Made by a program: the position numbers and the translations under genes
Notes under the pieces: generated by a model
The model's database searches: none
Told to the model about the DNA's origin: nothing
Seen by the model: the letters and a program-made list of their open reading frames with translations, nothing else
In this document: positions 34,811 to 43,800 of the stretch, piece by piece
How the letters are laid out: the number at the start of each line of letters is the position of its first letter
Numbering within the stretch: the first letter of the stretch is position 1
Assembly: GCA_026671195.1 (NCBI GenBank)
Contig: JAPOHD010000068.1
Coordinates: 124,001-188,000 of the forward strand
DNA length: 64,000 nucleotides
From: Draconibacterium aestuarii
GTDB lineage: Bacteria > Bacteroidota > Bacteroidia > Bacteroidales > Prolixibacteraceae
Direction: 5' to 3'

Positions 34811-35749
34811 TTAATGACTATCGATACTGTGTAGCATTAAAAAGGAGTGCATCAGAATTTTTTGGATCTCGCTAAGGTATTCATTTACAGCTTTTGTACT
34901 TCCCGGAAGTGAAAAAATAAGCGTTTTGTTTTTTACTCCGGCAATGGAGCGGCTTAACAAAGCATTTGGTTTTTCAGCACCGTATTTCAAGCGGATCATA
35001 TCCATGATTCCCGGAATTTCCAAATCAATAAAATTGGCTACTATTTTTGGTGCAATATCACGCGGACCAATTCCTGTGCTACCGGTTGTGTATATAATGT
35101 CGTAGTTATTATTTATTGCCGATTCAAGTTCTTTTTCAAGTATTTCTTTTTCGTCGGGAATGATTGTACGATTTGTTTCGCAGATGTAGTTTTGGCTTTT
35201 AAACCAGTCTTTACTTAGCTTTTCAATCAGTGGTCCGCTTTTGTCCTTGTAAATGCCTTCAAACGCACGGTCGCTAAGTGTGAGAACTTTAATTCGAAAA
35301 GTTTTTGGTATATGGACCAGTTCGTCATTTTCTGAAAGTTTTCCGGGTTTTATTACACGACAGAAAATGCCTTCTTTGGGCATTACACAGTTTCCGGTTA
35401 ATTGAAATATTTCACAATTGGTGCCATGACATTTCTTCCCGATTTGGGTAACCTCCATTTCCACATTTTTTGAAACAAAACGATCGAAAGGCTTGGTTAA
35501 ATGCACAGGAAAACCATGCGTTGTTATGTTCTCAGCAAATTCACCGTAATTGATTTTTCGTCCAAGTTCTCCTTCAAAACTTTCGATGCTTTCGGCGGCC
35601 AGTAAACTCACTTGTCGGTGCCATTTCCCGGCATGGGCATCGCCTTCAATGCCTTCCGGAGTCAGCATAATTTCCTGGCGAGGTGTTTTAATAGTTCCCT
35701 TTTTTTCTGAAATATTCAGTGATTTTATGGTGCAGGCTTTTTGTTTCAT
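34811..35749 (-). CDS. MOSC domain fused to MogA-type molybdopterin adenylyltransferase
   Basis: The ATG at 35749 (MKQKACTIKSLNISEKKG) gives 312 residues. Residues about 1-150 form a MOSC domain with GIEGDAHAGKWHRQVSLL, GEFAENITTHG and the Cys-containing GKKCHGTNCEIFQLTGNCVMPKEGIFCRV. Residues about 152-312 form a MogA/MoaB-like domain with LTLSDRAFEGIYKDKSGP, TTGSTGIGPRDIAP and SLPGSTKAVNEYL. MogA adenylates molybdopterin before metal insertion; MOSC domains bind sulfur carriers or Moco. The fusion suggests one protein that prepares and hands on the cofactor. It is the last gene of the Moco operon and follows moaC after 7 bp. Confidence 0.9.
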   Translation of the reverse strand: MKQKACTIKSLNISEKKGTIKTPRQEIMLTPEGIEGDAHAGKWHRQVSLLAAESIESFEGELGRKINYGEFAENITTHGFPVHLTKPFDRFVSKNVEMEVTQIGKKCHGTNCEIFQLTGNCVMPKEGIFCRVIKPGKLSENDELVHIPKTFRIKVLTLSDRAFEGIYKDKSGPLIEKLSKDWFKSQNYICETNRTIIPDEKEILEKELESAINNNYDIIYTTGSTGIGPRDIAPKIVANFIDLEIPGIMDMIRLKYGAEKPNALLSRSIAGVKNKTLIFSLPGSTKAVNEYLSEIQKILMHSFLMLHSIDSH

Positions 35750-35756
35750 TATGAGA

Positions 35757-36203
35757 TTAAATTTTTTCTTTAAAATCGAGTTTGATTTCACTCAATTCCA
35801 TTTGTTTGTCAACGGCTTTGCACATGTCGTAAATGGTAAGCAGGGCCACATTAACTGCTGTTAATGCCTCCATCTCAACACCGGTTTGCCCAATGCATTT
35901 TGTCAGACTGCTAACTTTAACACCATTTTCTTTTATGGTTGCCTTTACTTCAACTTTAGTTAGCTGCAATGGGTGGCAAAGCGGAATTAAACGTGAGGTT
36001 TCTTTGGCTGCCTGTATCCCTGCAATTTCGGCAATGGTAATTACATCTCCTTTTTTTATAAGGCTGTCCTTAATTAGTTTTACCGTTTCGGGTTGCAACC
36101 GAATAAAACCCGATGCTTTTGCGGTGCGTACCTGTTGTGGTTTAGCGCCCACATCAACCATGTTGGCTTTCCCTTCTGAATTTATATGCGATAGTTTGCT
36201 CAT
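35757..36203 (-). CDS. moaC: Cyclic pyranopterin monophosphate synthase MoaC
   Basis: The ATG at 36203 (MSKLSHINSEGKANMVDVGAK) gives 148 residues, close to the usual 160. Conserved features include MVDVGAKPQQVRTAKASGFI, AGIQAAKETSRLIPLCHPL with the catalytic region KETSxLIPLCHP, and GQTGVEMEALTAVNVALLTIYDMCKAVDK. MoaC converts the MoaA product, 3',8-cyclo-dihydro-GTP, to cyclic pyranopterin monophosphate. It starts one base after the moaA stop codon, so translation is coupled. Confidence 0.96.
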   Translation of the reverse strand: MSKLSHINSEGKANMVDVGAKPQQVRTAKASGFIRLQPETVKLIKDSLIKKGDVITIAEIAGIQAAKETSRLIPLCHPLQLTKVEVKATIKENGVKVSSLTKCIGQTGVEMEALTAVNVALLTIYDMCKAVDKQMELSEIKLDFKEKI

Positions 36204-36204
36204 A

Positions 36205-37005
36205 TTATCCTCCAATATTTGAAAATTCGTGTGTTGATGTTCCAATCCCTTTTTCAGGTTTAAATTGGACAGCTTGTTTAAATGCCTTTTCAATGCCCAA
36301 CTCGCGCGTGCTGAAGCGTAATTCAGAATGAAGACAGGGAACAATAAACCCGTCAGCCGTTAGTCGCAGGCGGTTACAAATTTCGCAAATGCCACCTTTG
36401 CCTCCTTCAACCGAGTAAAACTCTCCGGTTCTTAAATCCATTTGACGAATAAAACGGAGTTTCAGATTTTTCTTTTGGCAAAAATCTCTGACTGCCTGTT
36501 CGTCCGTTTTATTTTCGCCGGGTATTCGCACAAAGTTTATTTTTACCGGAAGCAAGCCAGCTTCCAGGGCAGCATCTATGCCTCTTAAAACATCGGCTAG
36601 TTCTCCAACCCGTGTAATCTTTCTGAATTTTATAGGATCGAGTGTATCCAGACTGATATTTACCCGTTTTAGTCCGGCTTCCTTTAACTGTTTCGCATAT
36701 TTTGGTAAGAGCACCCCGTTTGTTGTTAAACCGATGTCTGTAATTTCTGGGATATCGGAAAGCATTTTAACAAGCAGCGATAAATCCTTACGAACAAGAG
36801 GTTCGCCGCCTGTTAAACGGATTTTTGTCAAACCTAGTTTTGTACCCGCTTTTACAATATCAATAATTTCGTCGAACGATAAAATATCTTCATGCTTTTT
36901 TAACGGCACACCTTCAGCAGGCATACAATATTGGCAACGGAAATTACAGCGATCGGTTACCGAAATACGCAGGTAATTAATATGTCGGTTATAACGGTCT
37001 AACAT
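36205..37005 (-). CDS. moaA: GTP 3',8-cyclase MoaA, compact form
   Basis: 266 residues, about 60 shorter than usual MoaA (about 325-340). The radical SAM cluster is complete (C20, C24, C27 in CNFRCQYC), with GGEPLVR, TTNG and VNISLDTLDP. The C-terminal 4Fe-4S site is also complete: C207, C210 and C224 in CEICNRLRLTADGFIVPC, with the essential NRLRL arginines, and the protein ends in the required Gly-Gly (FSNIGG). The missing segment lies between the RFIRQMD block (184-190) and the second cluster (207), where other MoaAs have about 70 residues. With all catalytic elements kept it should be active: it rearranges GTP to 3',8-cyclo-dihydro-GTP. It overlaps the moeA 3' end by 17 nt. Confidence 0.93.
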   Translation of the reverse strand: MLDRYNRHINYLRISVTDRCNFRCQYCMPAEGVPLKKHEDILSFDEIIDIVKAGTKLGLTKIRLTGGEPLVRKDLSLLVKMLSDIPEITDIGLTTNGVLLPKYAKQLKEAGLKRVNISLDTLDPIKFRKITRVGELADVLRGIDAALEAGLLPVKINFVRIPGENKTDEQAVRDFCQKKNLKLRFIRQMDLRTGEFYSVEGGKGGICEICNRLRLTADGFIVPCLHSELRFSTRELGIEKAFKQAVQFKPEKGIGTSTHEFSNIGG

Positions 37006-38164
37006 AAGCCATTTCGCCTTTATTTATGTTTGTTTCTTCCAAAGGCACTTCTAACAGTGCATTGGCAAAAGTAAGTGCATTTATATGTGCCGATCCATGA
37101 AAGGGTATTGCTTCAATGTCTCCTTCGTTTCCGATAATTACCGGAACAACTCCAAATCGGTCGGCTTTTTTACGAAAATAATCAAATCCCATTTTTGCTT
37201 TAATCCGAAGTGGTGTGTAATTGGCACCCAAAAGTTTGTAAATTAAGGGTTTGGCCAGGAACTCGAATTGTATGAGCGATGAAACCGGATTCCCCGATAG
37301 TCCAAAACAATATTTGTTATTCTTTTGCGAAAAACTCATCGGATTTCCGGGTTTCATACCGGTTGTTTCCCAGAAAACGTTGAACTCCTGCTTCTTTAAT
37401 ATTCCCGGGATAAAATCGAAATCGCCAAATGAAGCACCGCCTGTAAAAAATACAATGTCGTTATCTTTTAAAGCCTGTATAAAAACGTGCGTTAGCTTTT
37501 CATAATCGTCGGAAACGAGTTTATCTTCAGTTACCTCAACATTCATTTTTCGTAGCTGGGTAATTAACTGGCTGGCGTTGCTGTTGCGTATTTGCCCCGG
37601 TTGAGGTTTTTTGTGGGGATCAACCAATTCGCTACCAGTTGCAATTACCGTTATTTTGGGCATTACCGATACTTTTACTTTTGTGTATCCGGCACCTGCC
37701 AAAACTGCTATTTGCGAAACATTAACAAGAGTACCTTTTTTTAAAAGAACATCACCGGTTTGATAATCTTCCCCCTGGTAACAAATGTTTTTGGCAGTTT
37801 TCGGATTTATACAAACCACATGGTTTTTACCATAGTTTTCCGAATCTTCTATTTTGAAAACACAATCGCAAGCGGCGGGAACAGCAGCTCCAGTCATTAT
37901 TTTTGAACATTGATTTTTACCCACTTTTTTTGTTGGCATCATTCCGGCTTGCAGCACTTCCAGTACTTCCAGCTTGTTGCCAATATCTTCCAAATGGCAG
38001 GCGTAGCCGTCCATTGCCGATTTATTGAAAGGCGGCATGTCCATATCAGCAAGTACATCTTTCTGTAGTATACGATTGTAAGCATTTTCCAAAGCCACTT
38101 CTTCTGTTTTAAAATCAGCAGGAAGTTGTGCGATAAGCTTTTGTATTTCGTTAAACTTACTCAT
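36989..38164 (-). CDS. moeA: Molybdopterin molybdenumtransferase MoeA
   Basis: 391 residues with MoeA domains: DMPPFNKSAMDGYA (substrate region), IMTGAAVPAACDCVFKIEDS, VIATGSELVDPHKKPQPGQIRNSNA, FTGGASFGDFDFIP, GMKPGNPMSFSQKNNKYCFGLSGNPVSSLIQFEFLAKP and a C-terminal domain IV. MoeA inserts molybdate into adenylated molybdopterin. The Asp of the active site in FTGGxSxGDxD is kept. It overlaps mobB by 4 nt and moaA by 17 nt, so the cluster is tightly coupled. Confidence 0.96.
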   Translation of the reverse strand: MSKFNEIQKLIAQLPADFKTEEVALENAYNRILQKDVLADMDMPPFNKSAMDGYACHLEDIGNKLEVLEVLQAGMMPTKKVGKNQCSKIMTGAAVPAACDCVFKIEDSENYGKNHVVCINPKTAKNICYQGEDYQTGDVLLKKGTLVNVSQIAVLAGAGYTKVKVSVMPKITVIATGSELVDPHKKPQPGQIRNSNASQLITQLRKMNVEVTEDKLVSDDYEKLTHVFIQALKDNDIVFFTGGASFGDFDFIPGILKKQEFNVFWETTGMKPGNPMSFSQKNNKYCFGLSGNPVSSLIQFEFLAKPLIYKLLGANYTPLRIKAKMGFDYFRKKADRFGVVPVIIGNEGDIEAIPFHGSAHINALTFANALLEVPLEETNINKGEMAYVRPL

Positions 38165-38706
38165 TGTTTTCGTGTAAACTTGTTGTTTATAAAGTTTAAA
38201 TGGTTTATGTCGAAATCAAATTCTTTCCCGTTGTTGTACACGATTATCGGAGAGTAGTTTAGGTGGTGTTTCTTTACCAATTCTTTCCCCGACTGGTGCA
38301 CAAAAAAGAACAGACCCGGTGTAACAATTTCATGTAAACCACCCGATTCGCAAACTATGGCATATTCTGGCAAGTGGCTTTGTATTTTTTGAAAAGCTTC
38401 GTGCAAATGTTCCTGTTTCGTCATGATAAAATATACATGTTTAGCCCCGGCTTTTAACATTAACGAACTGTCTTTTGTTGAGTTTTGCTTCTCTTCCAAA
38501 AGTATAAAATGTTCATTCTGAAACAAAATATCCTTTTCACAGAAGGAATGAAAATGGGATGATATTTTTATTCCGCACACTTTTGTTGTGGCTGAAAGTT
38601 GTGCAATGATTTTACAGGCGAAATAGGTTTTGCCCACATTTCGTCCGTTACCTGCAATCAGTAACAGGTTAGGCATATCTAATCCAATATTTGACTTAAT
38701 CTCCAT
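38161..38706 (-). CDS. mobB: MobB-like P-loop protein, molybdopterin-guanine dinucleotide assembly
   Basis: The ATG at 38706 (MEIKSNIGLDMPNLLLIAGN) gives 181 residues; ATGs at 38721 and 38676 are alternatives. The N-terminus has a Walker A GNGRNVGKT and continues with ACKIIAQL and VCGIKIS, as in MobB. MobB is a GTP-binding helper that aids attachment of GMP to the cofactor with MobA. It is the first gene behind the Moco riboswitch. The C-terminal half is less conserved, and other P-loop cofactor proteins remain possible, but the context makes MobB the best reading. No mobA is in the window. Confidence 0.78.
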   Translation of the reverse strand: MEIKSNIGLDMPNLLLIAGNGRNVGKTYFACKIIAQLSATTKVCGIKISSHFHSFCEKDILFQNEHFILLEEKQNSTKDSSLMLKAGAKHVYFIMTKQEHLHEAFQKIQSHLPEYAIVCESGGLHEIVTPGLFFFVHQSGKELVKKHHLNYSPIIVYNNGKEFDFDINHLNFINNKFTRKQ

Positions 38707-38744
38707 TATATAGTACAACAACGGAAAGAAGCGAGATTTCGCTT

Positions 38745-38890
38745 AACTTTTGCCTGAAGCGGCTCTTTCTCCTTTCCAATTTAGTCTGTCATCTGACAGA
38801 AGCGGGAGGACAACCTGTTTCCGGATTATCCCATCGGTCGACGCACCATAACCTTAATCTTAGGTGCAAAGACTCGGAGTAAAATTTCTG
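38745..38890 (-). ncRNA. Molybdenum cofactor (Moco/Tuco) riboswitch
   Basis: Read on the minus strand from 38890, the RNA contains CUCCGAG (38878-38872), then CUUUGCACC and GGUGC forming a hairpin (P2 region, about 38869-38841), a GAUGGGAUAAUC segment, CUCCCGCUUCUGUC with a CUGUCAGAUGACAG stem (38798-38785), then AAAUUGGAAAGGAG and GAGCCGCUUCAGG. The spacing and conserved blocks (UGCACC...GGUGC, GGAAAGG, GGC-UUC end) match the E. coli moaA Moco riboswitch. It lies in the 5' leader of mobB-moeA-moaA-moaC-MOSC/mog. A short hairpin AAGCGA/TCGCTT (38745-38730) follows and could be part of the expression platform. Confidence 0.88.
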
Positions 38891-38907
38891 GCCGCTAAGT
38901 TAATAAA

Positions 38908-38915
38908 CAAATATA
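38908..38915 (-). promoter_or_regulatory. Candidate -7 element of the Moco operon promoter
   Basis: TATATTTG on the minus strand matches TAnnTTTG exactly and would start transcription near 38900, just before the riboswitch. The -33 element is not clear. Confidence 0.45.
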
Positions 38916-38950
38916 GATATGTGTATATGAAGGAGAATTTTGTTTAAATT

Positions 38951-38983
38951 TTTGAACGTTTTTAAAAGCATTGAATATCTTTA
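38951..38983 (+). promoter_or_regulatory. Candidate promoter of the second T9SS repeat-protein gene
   Basis: TTTG (38951-38954) and TATCTTTA (38976-38983) are 21 nt apart, close to the -33/-7 Bacteroidota pattern, and 25 nt before the ATG at 39008. Confidence 0.4.
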
Positions 38984-39007
38984 CGTTTACACTTTAATGA
39001 AGATTAT

Positions 39008-40465
39008 ATGTTTCGCATTTTGCTTCTTTTTACATTTCTTACTTTTCTGGCTTTTTCAGGAAAAGCAACCGACATATACCAATCCGATACGATTTTGATA
39101 AAGAGAAACGATCTACCTGCTTTGTTAAAAAGTCAGAATTATATTGGAAAAACTAATTTTATAAATCAACAGAACTCGCACCATTACGTTAGTAGCTTGA
39201 AGAGTTATTCTCAAAATATTGAATTAGATAGTATTGTTGTTTCAGAATGGTCTGAAGAATCAGGGAAAATTGAAAAATCGTATTTATACCTTTGTAACTT
39301 CGAAAATGAGGGAAAGAATGTAGCCGTAAATATTTTTTATTGGGACACCGAGAAGATAAAATGGAGAATTAATGATGAGAATTACTACGAATTTGACGAG
39401 AATAACAGGTTGAAAAGGGTTGAATTTCAGGAGTATTATTTGCCTAACTACCAGTGGTATACGCGAATAGATTATGAATACGAAAATGGCTTGTTAAAAT
39501 TTGAAAACCGTTATGACAGGATTGATGAAATTGAATTTTGGGAAGAAATTGAACAGTATGAGTATATTTATAATGACAACAACTCATTAAAAGTTGTTCA
39601 TATAAATAAATGGGATATTCTTGAGAATGACTGGGTAACAAATGCATACCGGGAATTTGCCTATGATAGCATCGGTTATTTGACAACTGAAACAGGATTT
39701 GATTACAATTTTTATGATGTGGAATCTACTAAAAAATATGAAGTGCAATATAGTTACAGCGACAATAATAATTTAGTAGAAATAGTGAAATATGTGCCCG
39801 GTTGGGATAAAGCAATTTTTGAGCCTGAACGAAAACAGGAAAATTTTTACAATGTATCTTCAGAGCTAAATACTGAAATTTTTTATGACTGGGATTATGA
39901 TTTAAAGATCTGGCTTAGAGATGTGAAAAAACTTTATTTCAACGAAGCTCAGGGGCCAAAAATATTTGAAGAGATTAGTTATTCCTGGAATGATCTAAAT
40001 TTGAATTGGGAGGGTAGTAATAAAATAGAATACCTTTCAGAATACAACTATTTTTCAGAAGATATTCAGAATTGGGAATTCCTACAGATTTATATGCCAG
40101 CTTTTTCTTTTAATGGTGTGGTTTGCGACAAAATAGAAAATACTATTTGGGAAAATGATAAGTGGCTTTTTTTGAGTACAACCAATTATTATTTTACCGA
40201 AGGTGTAAGCGTTGGAATTGAGACTGAATATGATTTAGACATACGTATGTATCCAAACCCTGTTGCCAATATGCTAACTATCAGAACCAATAATTTGTTC
40301 GAAACTACATGCAGAATCTGTGATTTAAACGGACGTATAATTAATCAAACCAACTTTCAGAATGACATACAAATTGATGTTTCGTATTTATTGTCGGGAA
40401 TTTATCTGGTTGAACTATATTCAGAGGATGAACGTATCTATGTAGATAAAATCATAAAGAATTAA
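39008..40465 (+). CDS. Secreted repeat protein with T9SS sorting domain (paralogue of 12321 gene)
   Basis: 485 residues, signal peptide about 1-20 (MFRILLLFTFLTFLAFSGKA). It shows the same pattern of aromatic repeats as the 12321 gene: NIFYWDTEKIKWRIN, YEYENGLLKFENRYD, EQYEYIYNDNNSL, EIFYDWDYDLKIWLRD and SYSWNDLNLNWEGS, with unit length near 45 residues. The C-terminal type A sorting domain is IRMYPNPVANMLTIRT, LLSGIYLVELYSED and VDKIIKN. It is probably exported by the T9SS and kept at the surface. Sequence identity to the other copy looks modest outside the repeats. The function is unknown. Confidence 0.85.
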   Translation: MFRILLLFTFLTFLAFSGKATDIYQSDTILIKRNDLPALLKSQNYIGKTNFINQQNSHHYVSSLKSYSQNIELDSIVVSEWSEESGKIEKSYLYLCNFENEGKNVAVNIFYWDTEKIKWRINDENYYEFDENNRLKRVEFQEYYLPNYQWYTRIDYEYENGLLKFENRYDRIDEIEFWEEIEQYEYIYNDNNSLKVVHINKWDILENDWVTNAYREFAYDSIGYLTTETGFDYNFYDVESTKKYEVQYSYSDNNNLVEIVKYVPGWDKAIFEPERKQENFYNVSSELNTEIFYDWDYDLKIWLRDVKKLYFNEAQGPKIFEEISYSWNDLNLNWEGSNKIEYLSEYNYFSEDIQNWEFLQIYMPAFSFNGVVCDKIENTIWENDKWLFLSTTNYYFTEGVSVGIETEYDLDIRMYPNPVANMLTIRTNNLFETTCRICDLNGRIINQTNFQNDIQIDVSYLLSGIYLVELYSEDERIYVDKIIKN

Positions 40466-40637
40466 ACAAACAGTAAAGTTTCAATTCATTTCGACCTCTC
40501 AATTTCAATTGGGTACATAAAACATCTTATAACATTAAGTTAACAGCATAATGCCGCATGTTTTTATATGTATAAGTTGCTAGTTAAGTGCCTAAGATTT
40601 TATACAAACACACAGTAGTGTCAGAGTAAAATTTGAA

Positions 40638-40835
40638 AGATTCCCTGCCTGTCGGCAGACAGGTTTCGCTTCATTTCATTACGCTCAGAATGACAGGGGA
40701 TTACGATTGAGAGAGATTTGGGAAGGGGCTGGTTTGCGTCTTTTTACGCAAACCAACCCCCTCCTCCCCAAAGAAAAAGCCACCAAAAGCATGTCATTCC
40801 GAATCCGTCATAAGACCGATAGGAATCTGTTCAAT
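40638..40835. repeat. Composite palindromic intergenic repeat, third element
   Basis: The outer inverted repeat is AAGATTCC near 40637-40644 with GGAATCT (40821-40827), with TGACAG/TGTCATTCC inside it (40691-40696 and 40792-40800). The centre is a strong hairpin: GGTTTGCGT (40731-40739) with ACGCAAACC (40746-40754), extended by GGGG/CCCC. A CTGTCGGCAGACAG-like minor palindrome is at 40649-40662. It shares the TGTCATTC theme, but not the long sequence, with copies 1 and 2. It sits between the convergent T9SS and ccsBA genes; the rest of the gap 40466-40858 holds nothing else. Confidence 0.65.
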
Positions 40836-40858
40836 GTTAACTCGTTAGTAGTGTAAAA

Positions 40859-43800
40859 CTATATTGTTTCAGTTTCTTCTTTTGGTTTATTCTTACCTTC
40901 TGAAATAAAGGCGGCAGCAATTACAACAATTACTACAAAAACGGCTACATAAACACCCGTTGGAATTGGAGCCGCTTCGCCCTGTGCATAAGAATGTAGT
41001 CCTGATAAATAGTAGTTCACTCCAAAATAGGTCATTAATACCGAACTGAATCCAACAAGTGTTGCTGCACTTATGGCAAAGTTTCCTTTAAATCCGGGTA
41101 TGCGATGCATGTGCGTTATGAATGTGTAAACCAGTATGGTTACCAAAGCCCACGTTTCTTTGGGATCCCAGCCCCAGTAACGCCCCCAGCTTTCGTTGGC
41201 CCAAACGCCTCCTAAAAAGGAACCAACCGTAAGCATTAACAATCCAATTATTAATGCAATTTGTATTATATTGGTGAGTTCTTTTACCGTAAAGTTTATT
41301 CGGTTGTTATTTTTACTTGTCCTGAAAACCATAAGGATAAGATTTAGAAACCCAAGTAAAGCACTAATGCCGAGAAATCCATAGCTTGCCGTAATAATGG
41401 CTACATGTACGATTAACCAATACGATTTAAGCACCGGAACCAGATTGGTAATTTCCGGACTCATCCAACTCATTCCGGCTACCATTAAAGTTAATCCTGC
41501 TAATACGGTAGTAAGCGAAAGTGTAATTTCCGAGCGGCGTGAGAATATTAGTCCCCCCAAACATGTTGCCCAGCTTACAAAAATCATCGATTCGTAACCG
41601 TTGCTCCAGGGTGCATGCCCCGAAATATACCAGCGTATGCCAAGACCGGCTGTCTCAAAAACAAACATTAACAGGATGAAAAAGAAAGCCAGTTTTTTTA
41701 TAGTTCTCAGTTTTATTTTTGGATTAAAAACACTGGTTAATTGAATAAATAACAGAATCAAGCCTGTGAACATAAATATCTTTGAGAGTTTTCCAAAAAT
41801 ATTGATGTTATTATAAAAGACTTCCAGTTTTATTGTACCGGGCGATGGGAGTACCGAGGCACCATATTTTACCTGGTTTTCTTTTACAATTTGTAATAAC
41901 CTGTCTGCACTGGACCAATCGTTATTAAATACAGAGTTCATGTAACTATCAATGGTTTTTTGGGCATACAAAGCCATTTCGTCAGCAAGCATAGTAGGAT
42001 TTGCCGCCGATACCCATTTACTGTTTTCATGGTCAGGAATGGGGAAGATGGTAAGATACTGACCATTAAAAACGTTCATCAGAATATTTACCCGCTCGTC
42101 GACATAAATTATTTCCTTGTCAAGTTTATTGCGTTCGTTCGACTTTTTCTCATAGGCTTGCTGAACCATTGCGGCCAATTTGTACCCACCCATTTGCCTT
42201 GGCAGAACAATTGAATTGAAGGTAGCGTACTTCCCCGTATATATTCCAAGTTGCTTTCTTAGTTCAGGATTGGAAACTTTGATGATTGCAATGTTCTTCC
42301 ACTTTTCGGGATTGGCCTGCATGTCAAGAAATACTTCGGTAGGTGCCATCCCTTCCCAGCTTGTTTTTTTTGCAACTTTCCTCAAAATTTGTGATGCAAG
42401 CGTATTTACCGGCTCAATTCGTCCTTGTCGGTTTTGGATGGCCAGCTCACCAAATTCTTTTACGTGGTTTTTGTTTATGGCGGGTGCCTGTGCACTGGCA
42501 TTAAAACCCAATAGAACACCGACCACAATGATTGCAAAATATTTTTTACGTTCTTCTCTGATTTTAACTGATGTATTTAAAAGTGTTGTAAACCGGCTGT
42601 TTTTATTAAATAAACCTAAAACCATTCCAAGTACCATAATCAAATAACCAAAGTATGTAATTCCGGTGCCCAAAGCATCGTGGTTTACTGAAAGTATTGT
42701 TCCCTTTTCATCAGTGTCGTACGATGACTGAAAGAACCGATAACCCTGGTATTTTAAAATGTTATTCATATAAATTCGAAAAGGCTTTTCTGCGCCCTTG
42801 TCCTTTAAAATAACTTCGCTGGCATACGACGATGGACTCATAGAACCCGGGTATCTCTCCAGTTGGAATTCGGAGAGGTATAACGAAAATGGTAATTCAA
42901 TTTCTTTTGATCCGTATGTAATTTCTATATCGATGCCATTAATATGGGTATTTAACGGCGTTCCTGTTTCACCTTTTCTCCCAAAAATGATAACTTCTTT
43001 TGATTGATCACCAACAGTTACAAGTGTTTTAATACCGTCGGGTAATGCCATTCCTTTTTGGGGGTGCGAATAAATAAGTTCGGTTTTGGCTTTGGGAGTA
43101 AATTGTTGTACGACAAAATTTAATTGCCCAAGCGAATATAACTTTTGTATTTGTACTTCGGTTTCCGTTGAACCAGGAACAAGAGTAACGTCAGATTCTG
43201 ACATTCCCGACACGGTAATTGTATCGTGGGCAGTAATATATAACTTACTATTCTCAGTCCGAAAAATGATATCATTCGATTGAGATGGATTGAAACCAAT
43301 TGATTTCCCAAAAATCATTTTTGTGTCACCGGCTTCCAACATAAAGTCTGATCGTTGCATGTTTTCGTCAACTGCAATCATCGACAAAATAGCTAGCCCC
43401 ATTGGATCGGGAATAATTTGTTCAGTGGCAGAAGGCATGAACATCAGGTTTTTTATTTTAATCGTCTGTCCATTTAATTTTAGTTTGTCAGAAAACGAAT
43501 TTCCGGTGTAACCTGAGAACAGGACTTGCTTCTGGCTGGTGACTGTTTTCCCATTTTGTGTTGCCTTTACTGAAATAAAACTTTCAGTTGAGACGATTGA
43601 ATTAGAGGCTTGTCCTTCCCGGATATGCATGTTTCCTTCGTAACTATAGTAACGCGTGACCATTGCACCAATTCCTATTACGATAAATGCGATATGAAAC
43701 AATAACATGGGCCATTTCTTTCGAGTAACTAATTTGTGTTTAAAAATACTCCCGACTATATTTAAACACAATATTCCAAGTAATAATTCAAACCACCATG

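Noticed and set aside
34811-38721. A molybdoenzyme operon
   Set aside because: All genes are for cofactor synthesis; no apoenzyme gene is next to them.
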